Assembly: GCF_902833905.1 (NCBI RefSeq)
Contig: NZ_CADFGP010000069.1
Coordinates: 1 to 34,259, forward strand
DNA: 34,259 nt
Direction of reading: 5' to 3'
From: Paraburkholderia tuberum STM678
Lineage (GTDB): Bacteria; Pseudomonadota; Gammaproteobacteria; Burkholderiales; Burkholderiaceae
Part shown: positions 15,534 to 23,745 of the stretch, one piece after another
Layout: the number at the start of each line of letters is the position of its first letter
How positions within the stretch are numbered: position 1 is the stretch's first letter
Program-made: the position numbers and the translations under genes
The notes under the pieces: generated by a model
Database searches by the model: none
Told to the model about the DNA's origin: nothing
What the model saw: only the letters and a program-made list of their open reading frames with translations

Positions 15534-16562
15534 ATGGATACAGTCTGGCACCTTGAATGGCCCCATGGCCATCTTGATGTTCATGCAAAAGGCGGGATGC
15601 TCAGCGACGTGACGCTTGTGCGAGGCAAGCGGCAACTGCAGCCGTTTTACGAGGCGCCATGGATCGGCGACGCCTCAGCCCATCCGCAAGGATTGCTCGG
15701 GCATATGAGAAGCGAATTTCCGTGTGTGCCTTTCGGCACTCCCTGGGCTGCCGAGACCGTCGTGGAAAGCTGGCAGCAGAGCCTTGCGACGCCGGTCCGC
15801 GAACACGATTACCCGCTCGATGCGAGCGACGATCTGCTTCACGGTTACGCGTGTACGGGCGACTGGACTCTCCTGCGACAGACGGAACTGGAAATCCAGG
15901 TCGCGCTCGAGTATCCGCCTGCTTCGTCGATCGCCCGCGTAGTACGGGTGATCCGCGCCGACCCCGATGGGCCCGCGATCGATTTCGTGTTGAAGGTTCA
16001 GGCGCGCAAAAGAACGCGCCGTCCGATCGGTCTGCATCCCAATCTGGCGCTGCCGTCGGTCGCTGGTGCATTTCAGATCCAACCGGGCACGTTCCAGTTT
16101 GGTGTCGTTCACCCAGGCGGCCCCGAACCCGGCGTGTCGCGCGCGGATCCTGGCGCGATTTTCAATGAGCTTGACAAGGTGCCACTGCGCACGGGCGGCA
16201 CGGGTGCGTTTGATCGTTTTCCATTCGCCCACGATACCGAAGAAATCGTCCAGCTTTGTGGTACTGACGGATCTGTCGTTCTGACCGATGACGAATCGCA
16301 GGTCGCGTATCGGCTCAGTTGGGACGCCGCTGTACTTCCATCCCTGCTGTTGTGGATCAGCAATCGCGGCCGCAGCCATAGTCCCTGGAATAGCAGGAAC
16401 CTGTGTCTTGGCGTCGAGCCAGTTGCCAGTGCTTTTGAACTCGGCTGCCGCGCCGCGTTGTCCGTGAACCCCATCAATGAGCGTGGCGTGCCGACCGCCG
16501 TCGTGATCGAACCAGGCGAGCCTGTCGAAATCGCCTACCGGTTTGAGGTCTTGACTCAATAA
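15534..16562 (+). CDS. Aldose 1-epimerase (mutarotase) family protein
   Basis: The 342-aa protein belongs to the galactose-mutarotase-like beta fold. Family landmarks are FEAPWIGD-like start (YEAPWIGDAS), the conserved His region RRPIGLHPNLALP, which carries the general acid, and LCLGVEPVAS, whose Glu fits the general base. Mutarotases interconvert the anomers of free aldoses or ketoses before phosphorylation. Here it may speed supply of the right anomer of the imported sugar. Residues matching the narrower hexose-6-phosphate epimerase group were not distinguished. It is separated from zwf by 163 bases, in the same direction. Confidence 0.78.
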   Translation: MDTVWHLEWPHGHLDVHAKGGMLSDVTLVRGKRQLQPFYEAPWIGDASAHPQGLLGHMRSEFPCVPFGTPWAAETVVESWQQSLATPVREHDYPLDASDDLLHGYACTGDWTLLRQTELEIQVALEYPPASSIARVVRVIRADPDGPAIDFVLKVQARKRTRRPIGLHPNLALPSVAGAFQIQPGTFQFGVVHPGGPEPGVSRADPGAIFNELDKVPLRTGGTGAFDRFPFAHDTEEIVQLCGTDGSVVLTDDESQVAYRLSWDAAVLPSLLLWISNRGRSHSPWNSRNLCLGVEPVASAFELGCRAALSVNPINERGVPTAVVIEPGEPVEIAYRFEVLTQ

Positions 16563-16753
16563 TCAGGGCGACGCGATTTTGGGAAATGTTGTGCCATTGG
16601 AGAAGCTAGCTGACGATTTTTGGCAGAACGCCGCCCGGAATTTGCCCTGAAAGTGCCATTTCAATATTCCCTGGACACCCGCTCTCCTTCTTTACGATCC
16701 GGATCACATGCGTGTGAGACAGGATGCGATGCCAGGCGCACGGAGAAAAATCC

Positions 16754-18388
16754 ATGTCAACGATCGATTTTGAAAGTCTGCAGAAATTGTTTCCGTCCAC
16801 CGACGAGGTGCCGGTAGAAGCCCGTTTGTCCTCACCGATCCATCAGCGTGTGTCGCTCGTGGACGGCGAGCTCAGACCGTGGGTCGGCACGTGCAAAACC
16901 GTGCTGTCGCCGGTTTGCGTGAGGCAACCCGACGGCGAGGTACAGCAACTCGCAATCGGTAGCTACCCTGTGATGGGCGAGTTGGAGAGCGACGCGGCAC
17001 TCGACGCCGCCGTGCGTGCCTACGACGCGGGCCGCGGCGAGTGGCCGACAATGACCGTGGCCCAGCGTATTGGCTGCATGCAGGACTTCATCAAGCGCAT
17101 GGTTGCGCAGCGCGCTCAGATCGTGAATCTGATCATGTGGGAGATCGGAAAGAGTCTCACTGACTCTCAGAAGGAGTTCGACCGCACAGTCACCTACATG
17201 CTCGCCACAATCGATGCACTCAAGGACCTGGACAACAGCAACTCGCGCTTTGTGATCGCGGAGGGCACCATTGGTCTGATCCGGCGCACACCGCTAGGTG
17301 TCGTGCTGTGCATGGGCCCGTACAACTATCCTCTGAACGAGACTTTCGCGACGCTGATTCCTGCACTGCTGATGGGCAACACGGTGGTATTCAAGCCGCC
17401 GCAATACGGCACGTTGCTGTTCTATCCGTTGCTCGAGGCGTTCCGCGACGCGTTTCCTAAAGGCGTGATCAACACGATTTACGCACCTGGTGCGGTTGTC
17501 GTGCCGCACATGCTCGCGTCCGGCAAGATCAACGTACTGGCGCTGATCGGTTCGAGCAAGGTGGCGGACCATCTGAAGAAACAGCATCCGAAGTCGCATC
17601 GGCTGCGTGCCATCCTCGGTCTCGATGCGAAGAATGCCGCCATCATTTTGCCCGACGCGGATCTTGAATTGACCGTGAAGGAGTGCCTGCTCGGGGCGTT
17701 GTCGTTTAATGGCCAGCGCTGCACGGCATTGAAGATGCTGCTGGTGCACCGGTCGATCGTCGAGCTGTTCCTGAAGCGCTTCACTGAGGAACTGGCGAAG
17801 CTGAAGGTGGGCATGCCATGGGAACACGGCGTCAGTATCACACCATTGCCAGGCATGCACCGCACCGCCTACATGACCGAGGCCATCGACGATGCCAAAG
17901 CCAAAGGCGCAGGCGTGGTCAACAACTCAGGTGGAGTTTTCTGCAAGACGCTATTCTATCCGGCAGTGGTTTATCCGGTCAGCGAGGGCATGATGCTGTA
18001 CCGGGAGGAGCAGTTCGGTCCGATCATTCCGGTGGCGCCGTTCGATGACGTCGAAACCGCACTTGAGTACGTGACGGCTTCCGATCACGGCCAGCAGGTC
18101 AGTATTTTCGGTTCAGATCCGACCCAGATCGGCGCGCTGGTCGATCCACTCGTCAATCAGGTGTGCCGAGTGAACCTCAATTGCCAGTGTCAACGTGGTC
18201 CAGATGTGTTTCCGTTTGCCGGACGGAAAGATTCGGCAGAAGGCACATTGTCTGTGACAGACGCACTACGGGCCTTCTCGATCCGTTCTATGGTTGCTGC
18301 CAAACAGACGGACAACAGCAAGGCGCTGTTGGAAGCAATTGTTATTGACCGCGACTCCAAATTTGTCAATACCGGGTTCATTCTGTGA
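16754..18388 (+). CDS. gapN: NADP-dependent non-phosphorylating glyceraldehyde-3-phosphate dehydrogenase-type ALDH
   Basis: The ATG at 16754 follows GGAGAAAAATCC and gives 544 aa, an aldehyde dehydrogenase fold slightly longer than the usual ~480. The N-terminal extension of about 60 residues is typical of one GapN subgroup. Visible elements are the oxyanion Asn region MGPYNYPLNE, the cofactor-binding FKPP, IGSS and the catalytic Cys323 in FNGQRCTALK. The position 34 residues before the Cys, Glu in Streptococcus GapN (ELGG), is Gly289 here (ILGLDAKN). GapN turns GAP directly to 3-phosphoglycerate with NADPH formation. It follows the mutarotase by 191 bases and may have an added promoter. Other aldehyde substrates are possible. 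Confidence 0.82.
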   Translation: MSTIDFESLQKLFPSTDEVPVEARLSSPIHQRVSLVDGELRPWVGTCKTVLSPVCVRQPDGEVQQLAIGSYPVMGELESDAALDAAVRAYDAGRGEWPTMTVAQRIGCMQDFIKRMVAQRAQIVNLIMWEIGKSLTDSQKEFDRTVTYMLATIDALKDLDNSNSRFVIAEGTIGLIRRTPLGVVLCMGPYNYPLNETFATLIPALLMGNTVVFKPPQYGTLLFYPLLEAFRDAFPKGVINTIYAPGAVVVPHMLASGKINVLALIGSSKVADHLKKQHPKSHRLRAILGLDAKNAAIILPDADLELTVKECLLGALSFNGQRCTALKMLLVHRSIVELFLKRFTEELAKLKVGMPWEHGVSITPLPGMHRTAYMTEAIDDAKAKGAGVVNNSGGVFCKTLFYPAVVYPVSEGMMLYREEQFGPIIPVAPFDDVETALEYVTASDHGQQVSIFGSDPTQIGALVDPLVNQVCRVNLNCQCQRGPDVFPFAGRKDSAEGTLSVTDALRAFSIRSMVAAKQTDNSKALLEAIVIDRDSKFVNTGFIL

Positions 18389-18601
18389 TCCCGGTATGCG
18401 GAGATCGAGCGCCATGACGACGTGATCAGAAAAAGTCCGCTGCTCCCGTGGAGCTGACAACGTTGATGACTGGAGTGTTGCGACGCATTCAATCCGTACA
18501 GCACTTCGGTAGCCGCCCCATGGGAACCTGCAAACCCAAGCGGGGCGCGATGAGCCGGGTGGGACCGCGAGTCACGATGTCATCTGGCGGCCGATGCTCC
18601 G
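18389..18601. other. Intergenic segment after gapN with no recognised gene
   Basis: No clear terminator follows gapN, and no frame has family motifs. The next recognised item is the IS110 fragment. The sequence is probably the decayed edge of inserted elements. Confidence 0.35.
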
Positions 18602-18736
18602 GTGCGGAGCTGTTACGAAGCCGGGCGTGACGGCTTCTGGCTGCACCGCTGTCTGGACGAACATCAGATCACAAACCTGGTGGTGGATTGTGTGCGTCGC
18701 GTGAGGGCCGTTGAGAAACCTCTAGACAAGCGTTGA
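18602..18736 (+). pseudogene. IS110-family transposase fragment
   Basis: The frame VRSCYEAGRDGFWLHRCLDE then HQITNLVVD matches the early DEDD domain of IS110/IS1111 transposases (SCYEAGRDGFWLHR... NLVVDS). It has no start and loses homology after VVD, then stops at 18734-18736. Only about 30 residues are recognisable. It is a relic and not connected to the copy at the window start. Confidence 0.65.
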
Positions 18737-18774
18737 AGAGCACGGCAGACACAGCGTGCCGCTAGCAGAAGGGA

Positions 18775-18985
18775 TCAAAGCGAGGTAGGTGTAGATGGGA
18801 GCAGATGCTTCGCGACGTTCCAAGGCAACAGTTCGTCGATGCGGTTGGCCTGGTGATCTGCAATGTTCGTAACCACGTATTCCAGGTAGGCGTGGATTGA
18901 CGTTGTTCAATTTGCACGAGCCGATCAGGCTGTACATTGCGGCGGCTCGCTCACCACCGCTGTCGGAGACCGCGAACATAAAATT
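18775..18985 (-). pseudogene. IS66-family transposase (TnpC) C-terminal fragment, frameshifted
   Basis: Reading leftward from 18985: NFMFAVSDSGGERAAAMYSL then IGSCKLNNVN, the well-known IS66 C-terminal motif (FAGSDAGGERAA.IYSLI.TCKLN). A one-base shift near 18905 moves homology to another frame, IHAYLEYVVTNIADHQANRI then DELLPWN, ending at a TGA at 18775. About 70 residues survive. It abuts the left end of the IS256-type element at about 18986. Confidence 0.8.
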
Positions 18986-19044
18986 GGAGCCTCTCAGAAA
19001 TTTAGTGTGTCGAGGTCATGAGACGATAACGGAAATAACGTCCT

Positions 19045-19656
19045 ATGACCGACACAACAGTGATCAAGAAAAGCAACAACCTGAAGGCGCCGAAGCTGTT
19101 CCCCGATGAGCTGATCGATCAACTGCTGGCGCAGGTGCAGAACAAGGATGCCGAGTCGATCCTCGGCGAATCGGGCCTGGCCGGGCAACTGAAGAAGAGC
19201 CTGGCCGAGCGCATGCTGGCGGCCGAACTGACGCATCACCTGGAAACCGAGGGCGGGCAAGGCAAGAGCGGCAACCACCGTAACGGCACCAGTTCGAAGA
19301 CGGTCATCACGCCCAATGGCGAGCTGCACCTCGATATTGCGCGTGACCGTCAGGCGACGTTCGAGCCGCAACTGATTGGCAAGTATCAACGTCGGCTGCC
19401 GGGATTCGACGACCACGTCATCAGCATGTACGCGCGCGGCATGAGCGTGCGCGAGATCCAGGGCCATTTGCTGGAGTTGTACGGGCTGCAAGTCTCGCCC
19501 GACCTGATTTCCACCGTCACCGATGAAGTGCTGGCTGAAGTTGAGCAATGGCAGCAACGCCCGCTCGAGGCGATGTACCCGATCGTGTATTTCGATGCCC
19601 TGCGGCTGAAGATTCGCGACGAAGGCACGGTCAGGAACAAGGCGGTGTATCTGGCG
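19045..19656 (+). pseudogene. IS256-family transposase, 5' half only
   Basis: Starts at ATG 19045 and encodes about 204 of the usual ~400 residues: FPDELIDQLLAQVQ, LAERMLAAELTHHLE, GNHRNGTSSKTV, YARGMSVREIQGHL and the first catalytic Asp in YPIVYFDALRLKIRDEG. Homology stops after RNKAVYLA at 19656, so the other two catalytic acidic residues are missing. The left end of the element is probably near 18986 (GGAGCCTCTCAG). Confidence 0.9.
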
Positions 19657-19835
19657 CGCAATCGGACCAGGCACTACGCGATGCGCGGTCCGCGCATGCG
19701 CGCGAACTCGACGGATTGCTGGCTGCCCGCGCCGAACACGAATCCGCCTTGCAGGCGGAAGTTGCCAAGGTTACCGCCCGGCGCCAACGTCAGCTTCGCT
19801 CCGGAATGGTTCTCCTACCGACGCTCGCACCGTAG
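19657..19835 (+). pseudogene. Coiled-coil-like protein fragment
   Basis: In the frame ending with a stop at 19833-19835 the sequence SDQALRDARSAHARELDGLL then AARAEHESALQAEVAKVTAR shows Ala/Leu/Glu/Arg heptads like a coiled coil, as in KfrA-type or similar DNA-binding tails. It has no start of its own and follows directly on the IS256 break. It could be the tail of a gene that was interrupted, or chance. No family is named with confidence. Confidence 0.25.
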
Positions 19836-19850
19836 CTTGAGCCGGCGCGG

Positions 19851-19867
19851 TGCACAGCTGTAGTGCA
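19851..19867. promoter_or_regulatory. NtrC-like enhancer site upstream of the sensor-narK unit
   Basis: TGCACAGCTGTAGTGCA is a perfect dyad of the form TGCAC-N7-GTGCA, matching the NtrC consensus spacing. It lies about 230 bases upstream of the sigma-54 promoter at 20099, an acceptable enhancer distance. The assignment is inferred from sequence and context. Confidence 0.5.
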
Positions 19868-20098
19868 CTGCACCAACGCGTCGCACCAACCCCGTTCATG
19901 CCACGCGGCGACGCCGCGCTTCGCTGTAACTGAAATCCCATCACTTGCGTCGAGATGAACGTTCCGGCGTTCCAGAAATTTGACGAAGGTGCGATCCGTC
20001 GTTGAACTGGCCGGCCCCGCTGGACGCGCTGTTAGCCGAATGGGGCGTGGCTGGAAGCCGCCGGAGAGACCGCCCCGGATTAGCGTTACACGGATCTG

Positions 20099-20114
20099 TG
20101 GCACGGCTATTGCA
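20099..20114 (+). promoter_or_regulatory. Sigma-54 (-24/-12) promoter of the sensor-narK unit
   Basis: TGGCACGGCTATTGCA matches the consensus TGGCACG-N4-TTGCW at every fixed position. Transcription would start around 20124-20126, just before the first antiterminator hairpin. Confidence 0.9.
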
Positions 20115-20126
20115 TAGATCGGGCGT

Positions 20127-20266
20127 GGGACCAACGGAGGTCCCAACGTATCGAATCTTTACCGGCCGCTCGCTTTGAGCGACCCGCAGGGACAACGGCG
20201 TCCCGAGTGCCAACTGTGCAACCGAGCAATCGGGACGCGCGGTTGCGCTCGGGGCGCTTTTTTTTT
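20127..20266 (+). promoter_or_regulatory. ANTAR-type antiterminator leader with terminator, sensor-narK unit
   Basis: Hairpin P1 (20127-20144) is GGGACC-AACGGA-GGTCCC. Hairpin P2 (20189-20204) is GGGAC-AACGGC-GTCCC. Both hexaloops have A1 and G4, the ANTAR-protein recognition signature. The terminator pairs GCGTCCCGAGTGCCAAC (20198-20214) with GTTGCGCTCGGGGCGC (20242-20257), followed by nine T. P2 and the terminator share GCGTCCC, so they exclude each other. A nitrate-responsive ANTAR protein (NasR/NasT type) would stabilise P1-P2 and allow read-through; no such protein is encoded in this window. Confidence 0.88.
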
Positions 20267-20354
20267 GCGCTTCATTTGTCGCCGCGAGTCTCGTCATGGG
20301 GCGCGTGCCGTGCGAATGGAGCAACGGTGCAGGGTCTTCACGCCCACATTCACG

Positions 20355-21053
20355 ATGAAACAGCCGATACATTCAGATCCCGATGCCGTCTCTGGACAGG
20401 TCATCGGCGAGCTCATCAATCTGGGGGGCCGGCAACGGATGCTCTCACAGCGCATCGTGCTGCACGTGCTGCTCGCGTCGCTCGGCAACAGTGGCGCGCT
20501 GTCCGTAGCCAAATCATGCCTTGTCACGTTTGCGCAAGCGCATTCCGATCTGGTGAGGGGCAACGAGCGCCTACCGGGCGTGTTTTCCGAAGCGTTGCGC
20601 GAGATGTATTTCGGCAACCGCAGAGCCGACGAGCGAATTCAGCAATTCATCGTCCAGGTGAATCGCGCGGTGTCGTGCGTCGAGTCGGGCCGCGCGGAAG
20701 ATCGGACCCAACTCGACGCACTCGTCACTCAGGCGACGCCGCTGCTCGAACTGCTGCAGGACATCACGCTCGCCTATCAGCACGAGATGCGCGGCATCGA
20801 AGCGGCCGCGCTCAAGCGACAGACAGACATCGCCGAGCGGCTCGGCAGCATCTCAATGCAGGCCAACATCGTCGCGCTCAACGCGCGCATCTCGGCCGCA
20901 CGAGCAGGCCAGTTCGGGCGGGAATTCGCGGTGATCACGACCGTGCTCGCCGACATCATTAAGGAGATGGACGAGCTGATCAAAAGTGTCGTCGACACGC
21001 GCGGCATGCCCCTTCAAGGTCGGCACGCCAGTGCCGGCCGCGCTCTTCAATAG
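20355..21053 (+). CDS. Soluble PilJ/NIT-like sensor with short MCP-type segment
   Basis: The 232-aa protein has an N-terminal PilJ-type helical domain (residues ~15-150, beginning INLGGRQRMLSQRIVLHVLL), which is related to the nitrate-sensing part of NarX/NarQ. Then comes a fragment of the chemoreceptor signalling hairpin, ANIVALNARISAARAGQFGR then EFAVITTVLADI, matching the tip motif of methyl-accepting proteins. There is no signal peptide or membrane helix, so it is cytoplasmic. It is the first gene after the ANTAR leader and 23 bases before narK, so nitrate or nitrite sensing is a reasonable guess. It has no kinase or output domain. The start at 20355 is taken because family similarity begins there; an in-frame ATG at 20316 is possible. 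Confidence 0.72.
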   Translation: MKQPIHSDPDAVSGQVIGELINLGGRQRMLSQRIVLHVLLASLGNSGALSVAKSCLVTFAQAHSDLVRGNERLPGVFSEALREMYFGNRRADERIQQFIVQVNRAVSCVESGRAEDRTQLDALVTQATPLLELLQDITLAYQHEMRGIEAAALKRQTDIAERLGSISMQANIVALNARISAARAGQFGREFAVITTVLADIIKEMDELIKSVVDTRGMPLQGRHASAGRALQ

Positions 21054-21076
21054 CTTTTCCCCTGCGAGAGAAACCC

Positions 21077-22477
21077 ATGAAACATCTGTTGAATTCGCTG
21101 ACGAGCGGTAACTGGCGCGCGTTGCTGGCGTGCTTCCTCTACTTCGATACCGGCTTCACCGTGTGGGTGATGTTCGGCCCGCTCGCCCCGTTCATCCACA
21201 AGGACATCGCGATGTCGCCGGCGGAATTGGGCTTTCTCGTCGCGGTTCCGGTGCTGGGCGCGGCGATCCTGCGCGTGACGCTCGGCAACCTGTACCAGGC
21301 CTATGACGGCCGCCGCATTGCGCTCTGCGGCGTCGTGCTGTCGGCGTTGCCGTCGATCGTGCTGCTGCTGTCACCGTCCGCGCCTTCATATGTGATGCTG
21401 CTGGTGCTGGGCGTGTTTCTCGGTGTGGGCGGCGCGAGCTTTGCGGTGGCGCTGCCGATGGCCGGCAGCAACTATCCGCCCAAGGTGCAGGGGCTGGTGC
21501 TGGGGCTCGCTGCGGCGGGCAATATCGGCGCAGTGCTCGATGGTTTTCTGTTCCCGAGCCTCGCCGATCACTTCGGCTGGGCCAAGGCCGCAGGCGCGGC
21601 GTTGCCGTTGCTCGCGCTCGCGGCTACGGCGCTGTTCTTGTGGGCGAAGGACCTGGGGCCGAAGTCCGGCAGCGCACCGCGTGCGTTGCGCAGTTTCTGC
21701 GTCACGCTGGGCGGCTTGATCGCGCTCGTGCTTGCCGTGCACGCGGGTGTCTTCGGCGCCGGCAAGACAGGCGTGCTGCTGCTGCCGGTACTCGGCGCGC
21801 TGCTGGCGATTGCGGTGCTGCCGAAGCACTATCGCAGTGTGCTCGCGGAAAGCGACACGTGGGTCGTGATGCTGGTCTACAGCATCACGTTCGGCGGCTT
21901 CGTCGGCATGTCGTCCTATGTAACGACGCTGCTGGTTTCGCTGTATCAGTTGCCAAAGCTGGAGGCGGGGCTCTTCATGTCGCTCCTTGCCTTCACGGGT
22001 GCGCTGGTGCGGCCGCTCGGCGGCCTGATCGCCGACCGCATCTCCGGCGTGCGCGCGCTGGTGCTGCTGCTCGCCGGTATTTCGCTGTGCGATTTCGCAT
22101 TCGCCGCGTGGATGCCGCCGCTGCCCGCCGGCATCGCGTTGCTGGTAGCCACCTATCTGTGCTTCGGGCTCGGCAACGGCGCGACCTTCCAGCTCGTGCC
22201 GCAACGCTGGAAGGGCAAGACCGGGTTGATGTCCGGGATCATCGGCGCAGCGGGCGGCATCGGCGGCTTCTATCTTCCCGTGATCATGGGGATGGCCAAG
22301 GAAAGCACCGGCAGCTATCAGATGGGCTTCGCGACCTTTGGCGTCATCTCGGCGCTGGCCTTCGCGCTGGTTGTCCTGCATCGCACGCGCTGGCTCACTT
22401 GGGCGCTGCCTGCGGAGAGCCTGGTGGTTGCGAGCCCGATCCCGGCTGCGGGCGCGCGTGCGAATAGTGGAGTGTGA
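21077..22477 (+). CDS. narK: NarK/NasA-type nitrate/nitrite transporter (MFS, NNP family)
   Basis: The 466-aa membrane protein shows about 12 hydrophobic segments. Family signatures are GVFLGVGGASFAVALPMAGS near residue 115 and FGLGNGATFQLVPQRW near 365. The two substrate-binding arginines of the family fit those in AAILRVTLGNLYQ (helix 2) and GALVRPLGGLIADR (helix 8). It brings nitrate into the cell, or exports nitrite, for the reductases encoded downstream. Co-transcribed with the sensor gene. The C-terminal ~25 residues are polar and variable. Single NarK domain, not a NarK1-NarK2 fusion. Confidence 0.92.
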   Translation: MKHLLNSLTSGNWRALLACFLYFDTGFTVWVMFGPLAPFIHKDIAMSPAELGFLVAVPVLGAAILRVTLGNLYQAYDGRRIALCGVVLSALPSIVLLLSPSAPSYVMLLVLGVFLGVGGASFAVALPMAGSNYPPKVQGLVLGLAAAGNIGAVLDGFLFPSLADHFGWAKAAGAALPLLALAATALFLWAKDLGPKSGSAPRALRSFCVTLGGLIALVLAVHAGVFGAGKTGVLLLPVLGALLAIAVLPKHYRSVLAESDTWVVMLVYSITFGGFVGMSSYVTTLLVSLYQLPKLEAGLFMSLLAFTGALVRPLGGLIADRISGVRALVLLLAGISLCDFAFAAWMPPLPAGIALLVATYLCFGLGNGATFQLVPQRWKGKTGLMSGIIGAAGGIGGFYLPVIMGMAKESTGSYQMGFATFGVISALAFALVVLHRTRWLTWALPAESLVVASPIPAAGARANSGV

Positions 22478-22671
22478 GCTGGGCGTTGGGCGGGAAACGT
22501 GCCTGCATTGGCTGTAAGTCGCGGCGCGCGCTTCCCGTTTCGCCTCGCTCGCAAAGAATCGGATAAATGCGGGAGCTCAGCCTGAAGGTGTGAATCGTCA
22601 GTTCTATTGCTGAGTGAGGCGACCGGTGTGTGCAAAGCGGATCGCCGCTGTCATATCCCAACGCCGTATGT
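22478..22671. other. Intergenic segment between convergent narK and cobA
   Basis: About 190 bases with no gene and no clear terminator for narK. The terminator of cobA lies at its right edge. Confidence 0.4.
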
Positions 22672-22700
22672 AAAACGGCCCGCGTCAGACGACGCGGGCC
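22672..22700 (-). terminator. Rho-independent terminator of cobA
   Basis: The perfect 10-bp hairpin GGCCCGCGTC/GACGCGGGCC with a 4-base loop (22677-22700) lies 27 bases past the cobA stop. In the minus direction it is followed by GTTTTA. The plus direction has no T-run. Confidence 0.8.
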
Positions 22701-22727
22701 TAAGCCGTCTAGCGTTTGACGTCTGGA

Positions 22728-23540
22728 TCATGCGCTGCGCAAGACCGCCTCGCGCTCGTAGCGTTGCACGTGAGAAGTGGACGGCAATTCAATAGACACG
22801 TCCGCCACCGACTCGTGCATAGCATGCGCCACGGCCTCGCCAATCACCTTGCCAACCAGAATGACAGCCGGGCTGCCGAAGCCGGCGGCATGCGCACGCG
22901 CTTCAAGCGTGTCGAGCATCGCGAGCACGTGCCGCTCCGCAGCGCTGCCCGCCGATTGCACCACCGCAGCAGGCGTGTCGTGCGGCAGGGCTGACATCAG
23001 CGCGGCACACAGGCTGTCGATGCGGCTCATGCCCATGTAAATGGCGAGCGTCGTGCCGGTGGCGGCCAGCGCGGCCCAGTCTGGCTCGCTGTCGTCGCGC
23101 AGGTGCGCCGTGATAAACGTCACGCCCGGGCAGTGATTGCGATGCGTGAGCGAAATACCGAGACCTGCTGCCGCGGCAAAACCCGACGAAATGCCATTGA
23201 CGATTTCAAACGGTATCTGTGCGCGCCGCAAATCCGCCAGTTCTTCGCCGGCGCGTCCAAACAGCAGGGCGTCGCCGCCTTTCACGCGTACCACGTGACG
23301 GCCGGCGCGCGCGTAGCGCAGTAGCAGGCGCTGAATGAACGCCTGCGGGGTCGACTTGCAGCCGCCGCGCTTGCCAACGCGAATCACGCGCGCCTGCGGC
23401 GCAAGCGACACGATCTCCGGATTGACGAGGTCGTCGAGCAGCACGACATCGGCGCTTGCCAGCAGCCTTGCTGCCCTGATCGTGAGCAGATCGAGGTCGC
23501 CTGGACCCGCGCTGAGTAAAGTGACCTTGCCCGTTGCCAT
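22728..23540 (-). CDS. cobA: Uroporphyrinogen-III C-methyltransferase (SUMT)
   Basis: The 270-aa enzyme has the SAM-dependent tetrapyrrole methylase hallmarks: LLSAGPGDLDLLTIRAARLL at the N-terminus, the substrate loop VRVKGGDALLFGRAGEEL, and VNGISSGFAAAAGLGISLTH. It methylates uroporphyrinogen III at C2 and C7 to precorrin-2, the first step to siroheme. Siroheme is the cofactor of the nitrite reductase NirB encoded next door, which explains its place here. It lacks the CysG dehydrogenase/ferrochelatase part, so another protein must finish siroheme. It is transcribed leftward, away from nirB, from its own sigma-54/ANTAR leader. Start ATG 23540 has AAGGA upstream. Confidence 0.93.
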   Translation of the reverse strand: MATGKVTLLSAGPGDLDLLTIRAARLLASADVVLLDDLVNPEIVSLAPQARVIRVGKRGGCKSTPQAFIQRLLLRYARAGRHVVRVKGGDALLFGRAGEELADLRRAQIPFEIVNGISSGFAAAAGLGISLTHRNHCPGVTFITAHLRDDSEPDWAALAATGTTLAIYMGMSRIDSLCAALMSALPHDTPAAVVQSAGSAAERHVLAMLDTLEARAHAAGFGSPAVILVGKVIGEAVAHAMHESVADVSIELPSTSHVQRYEREAVLRSA

Positions 23541-23603
23541 GGTGATGTCCTTGTACGTCCTGAGGCGGCCGGTTCGATGGCCGGTTGGACGAGCGCTGCG
23601 CCA

Positions 23604-23731
23604 AATGCAAACGGCGTCCGCTCGTCGTGTTTAACGAGGGGACGCCGTTGTCCTGATCTGGGTTGCCTGCGCTGCCGGGGGCGCATTGCGCACCATCTGC
23701 AGCGTGATTCCATGTGCCGGCACCGTTGCCG
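23604..23731 (-). promoter_or_regulatory. ANTAR-type antiterminator leader with terminator, cobA
   Basis: Read leftward: P1 (23731-23718) CGGC-AACGGT-GCCG, P2 (23653-23640) GGAC-AACGGC-GTCC. Both hexaloops have A1 and G4. The terminator stem GGCGTCC...GGACGCC (23646-23613) shares GGCGTCC with P2 and is extended inside by CTCGT/ACGAG. It is followed by a weak GTTTGCATTT tract. P1 has only four pairs, and the P1-P2 linker (64 bases) is longer than in the other two leaders, so this copy is less certain. Confidence 0.7.
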
Positions 23732-23745
23732 CGCGCATCGATAGA

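Noticed and set aside
23680..23700. Alternative sigma-54 promoter for cobA, TGGTGCGCAATGCGCC read leftward
   Set aside because: GG-N10-GC spacing fits but the -12 TTGC is lost, and it would start transcription after hairpin P1. The site at 23761 fits better.
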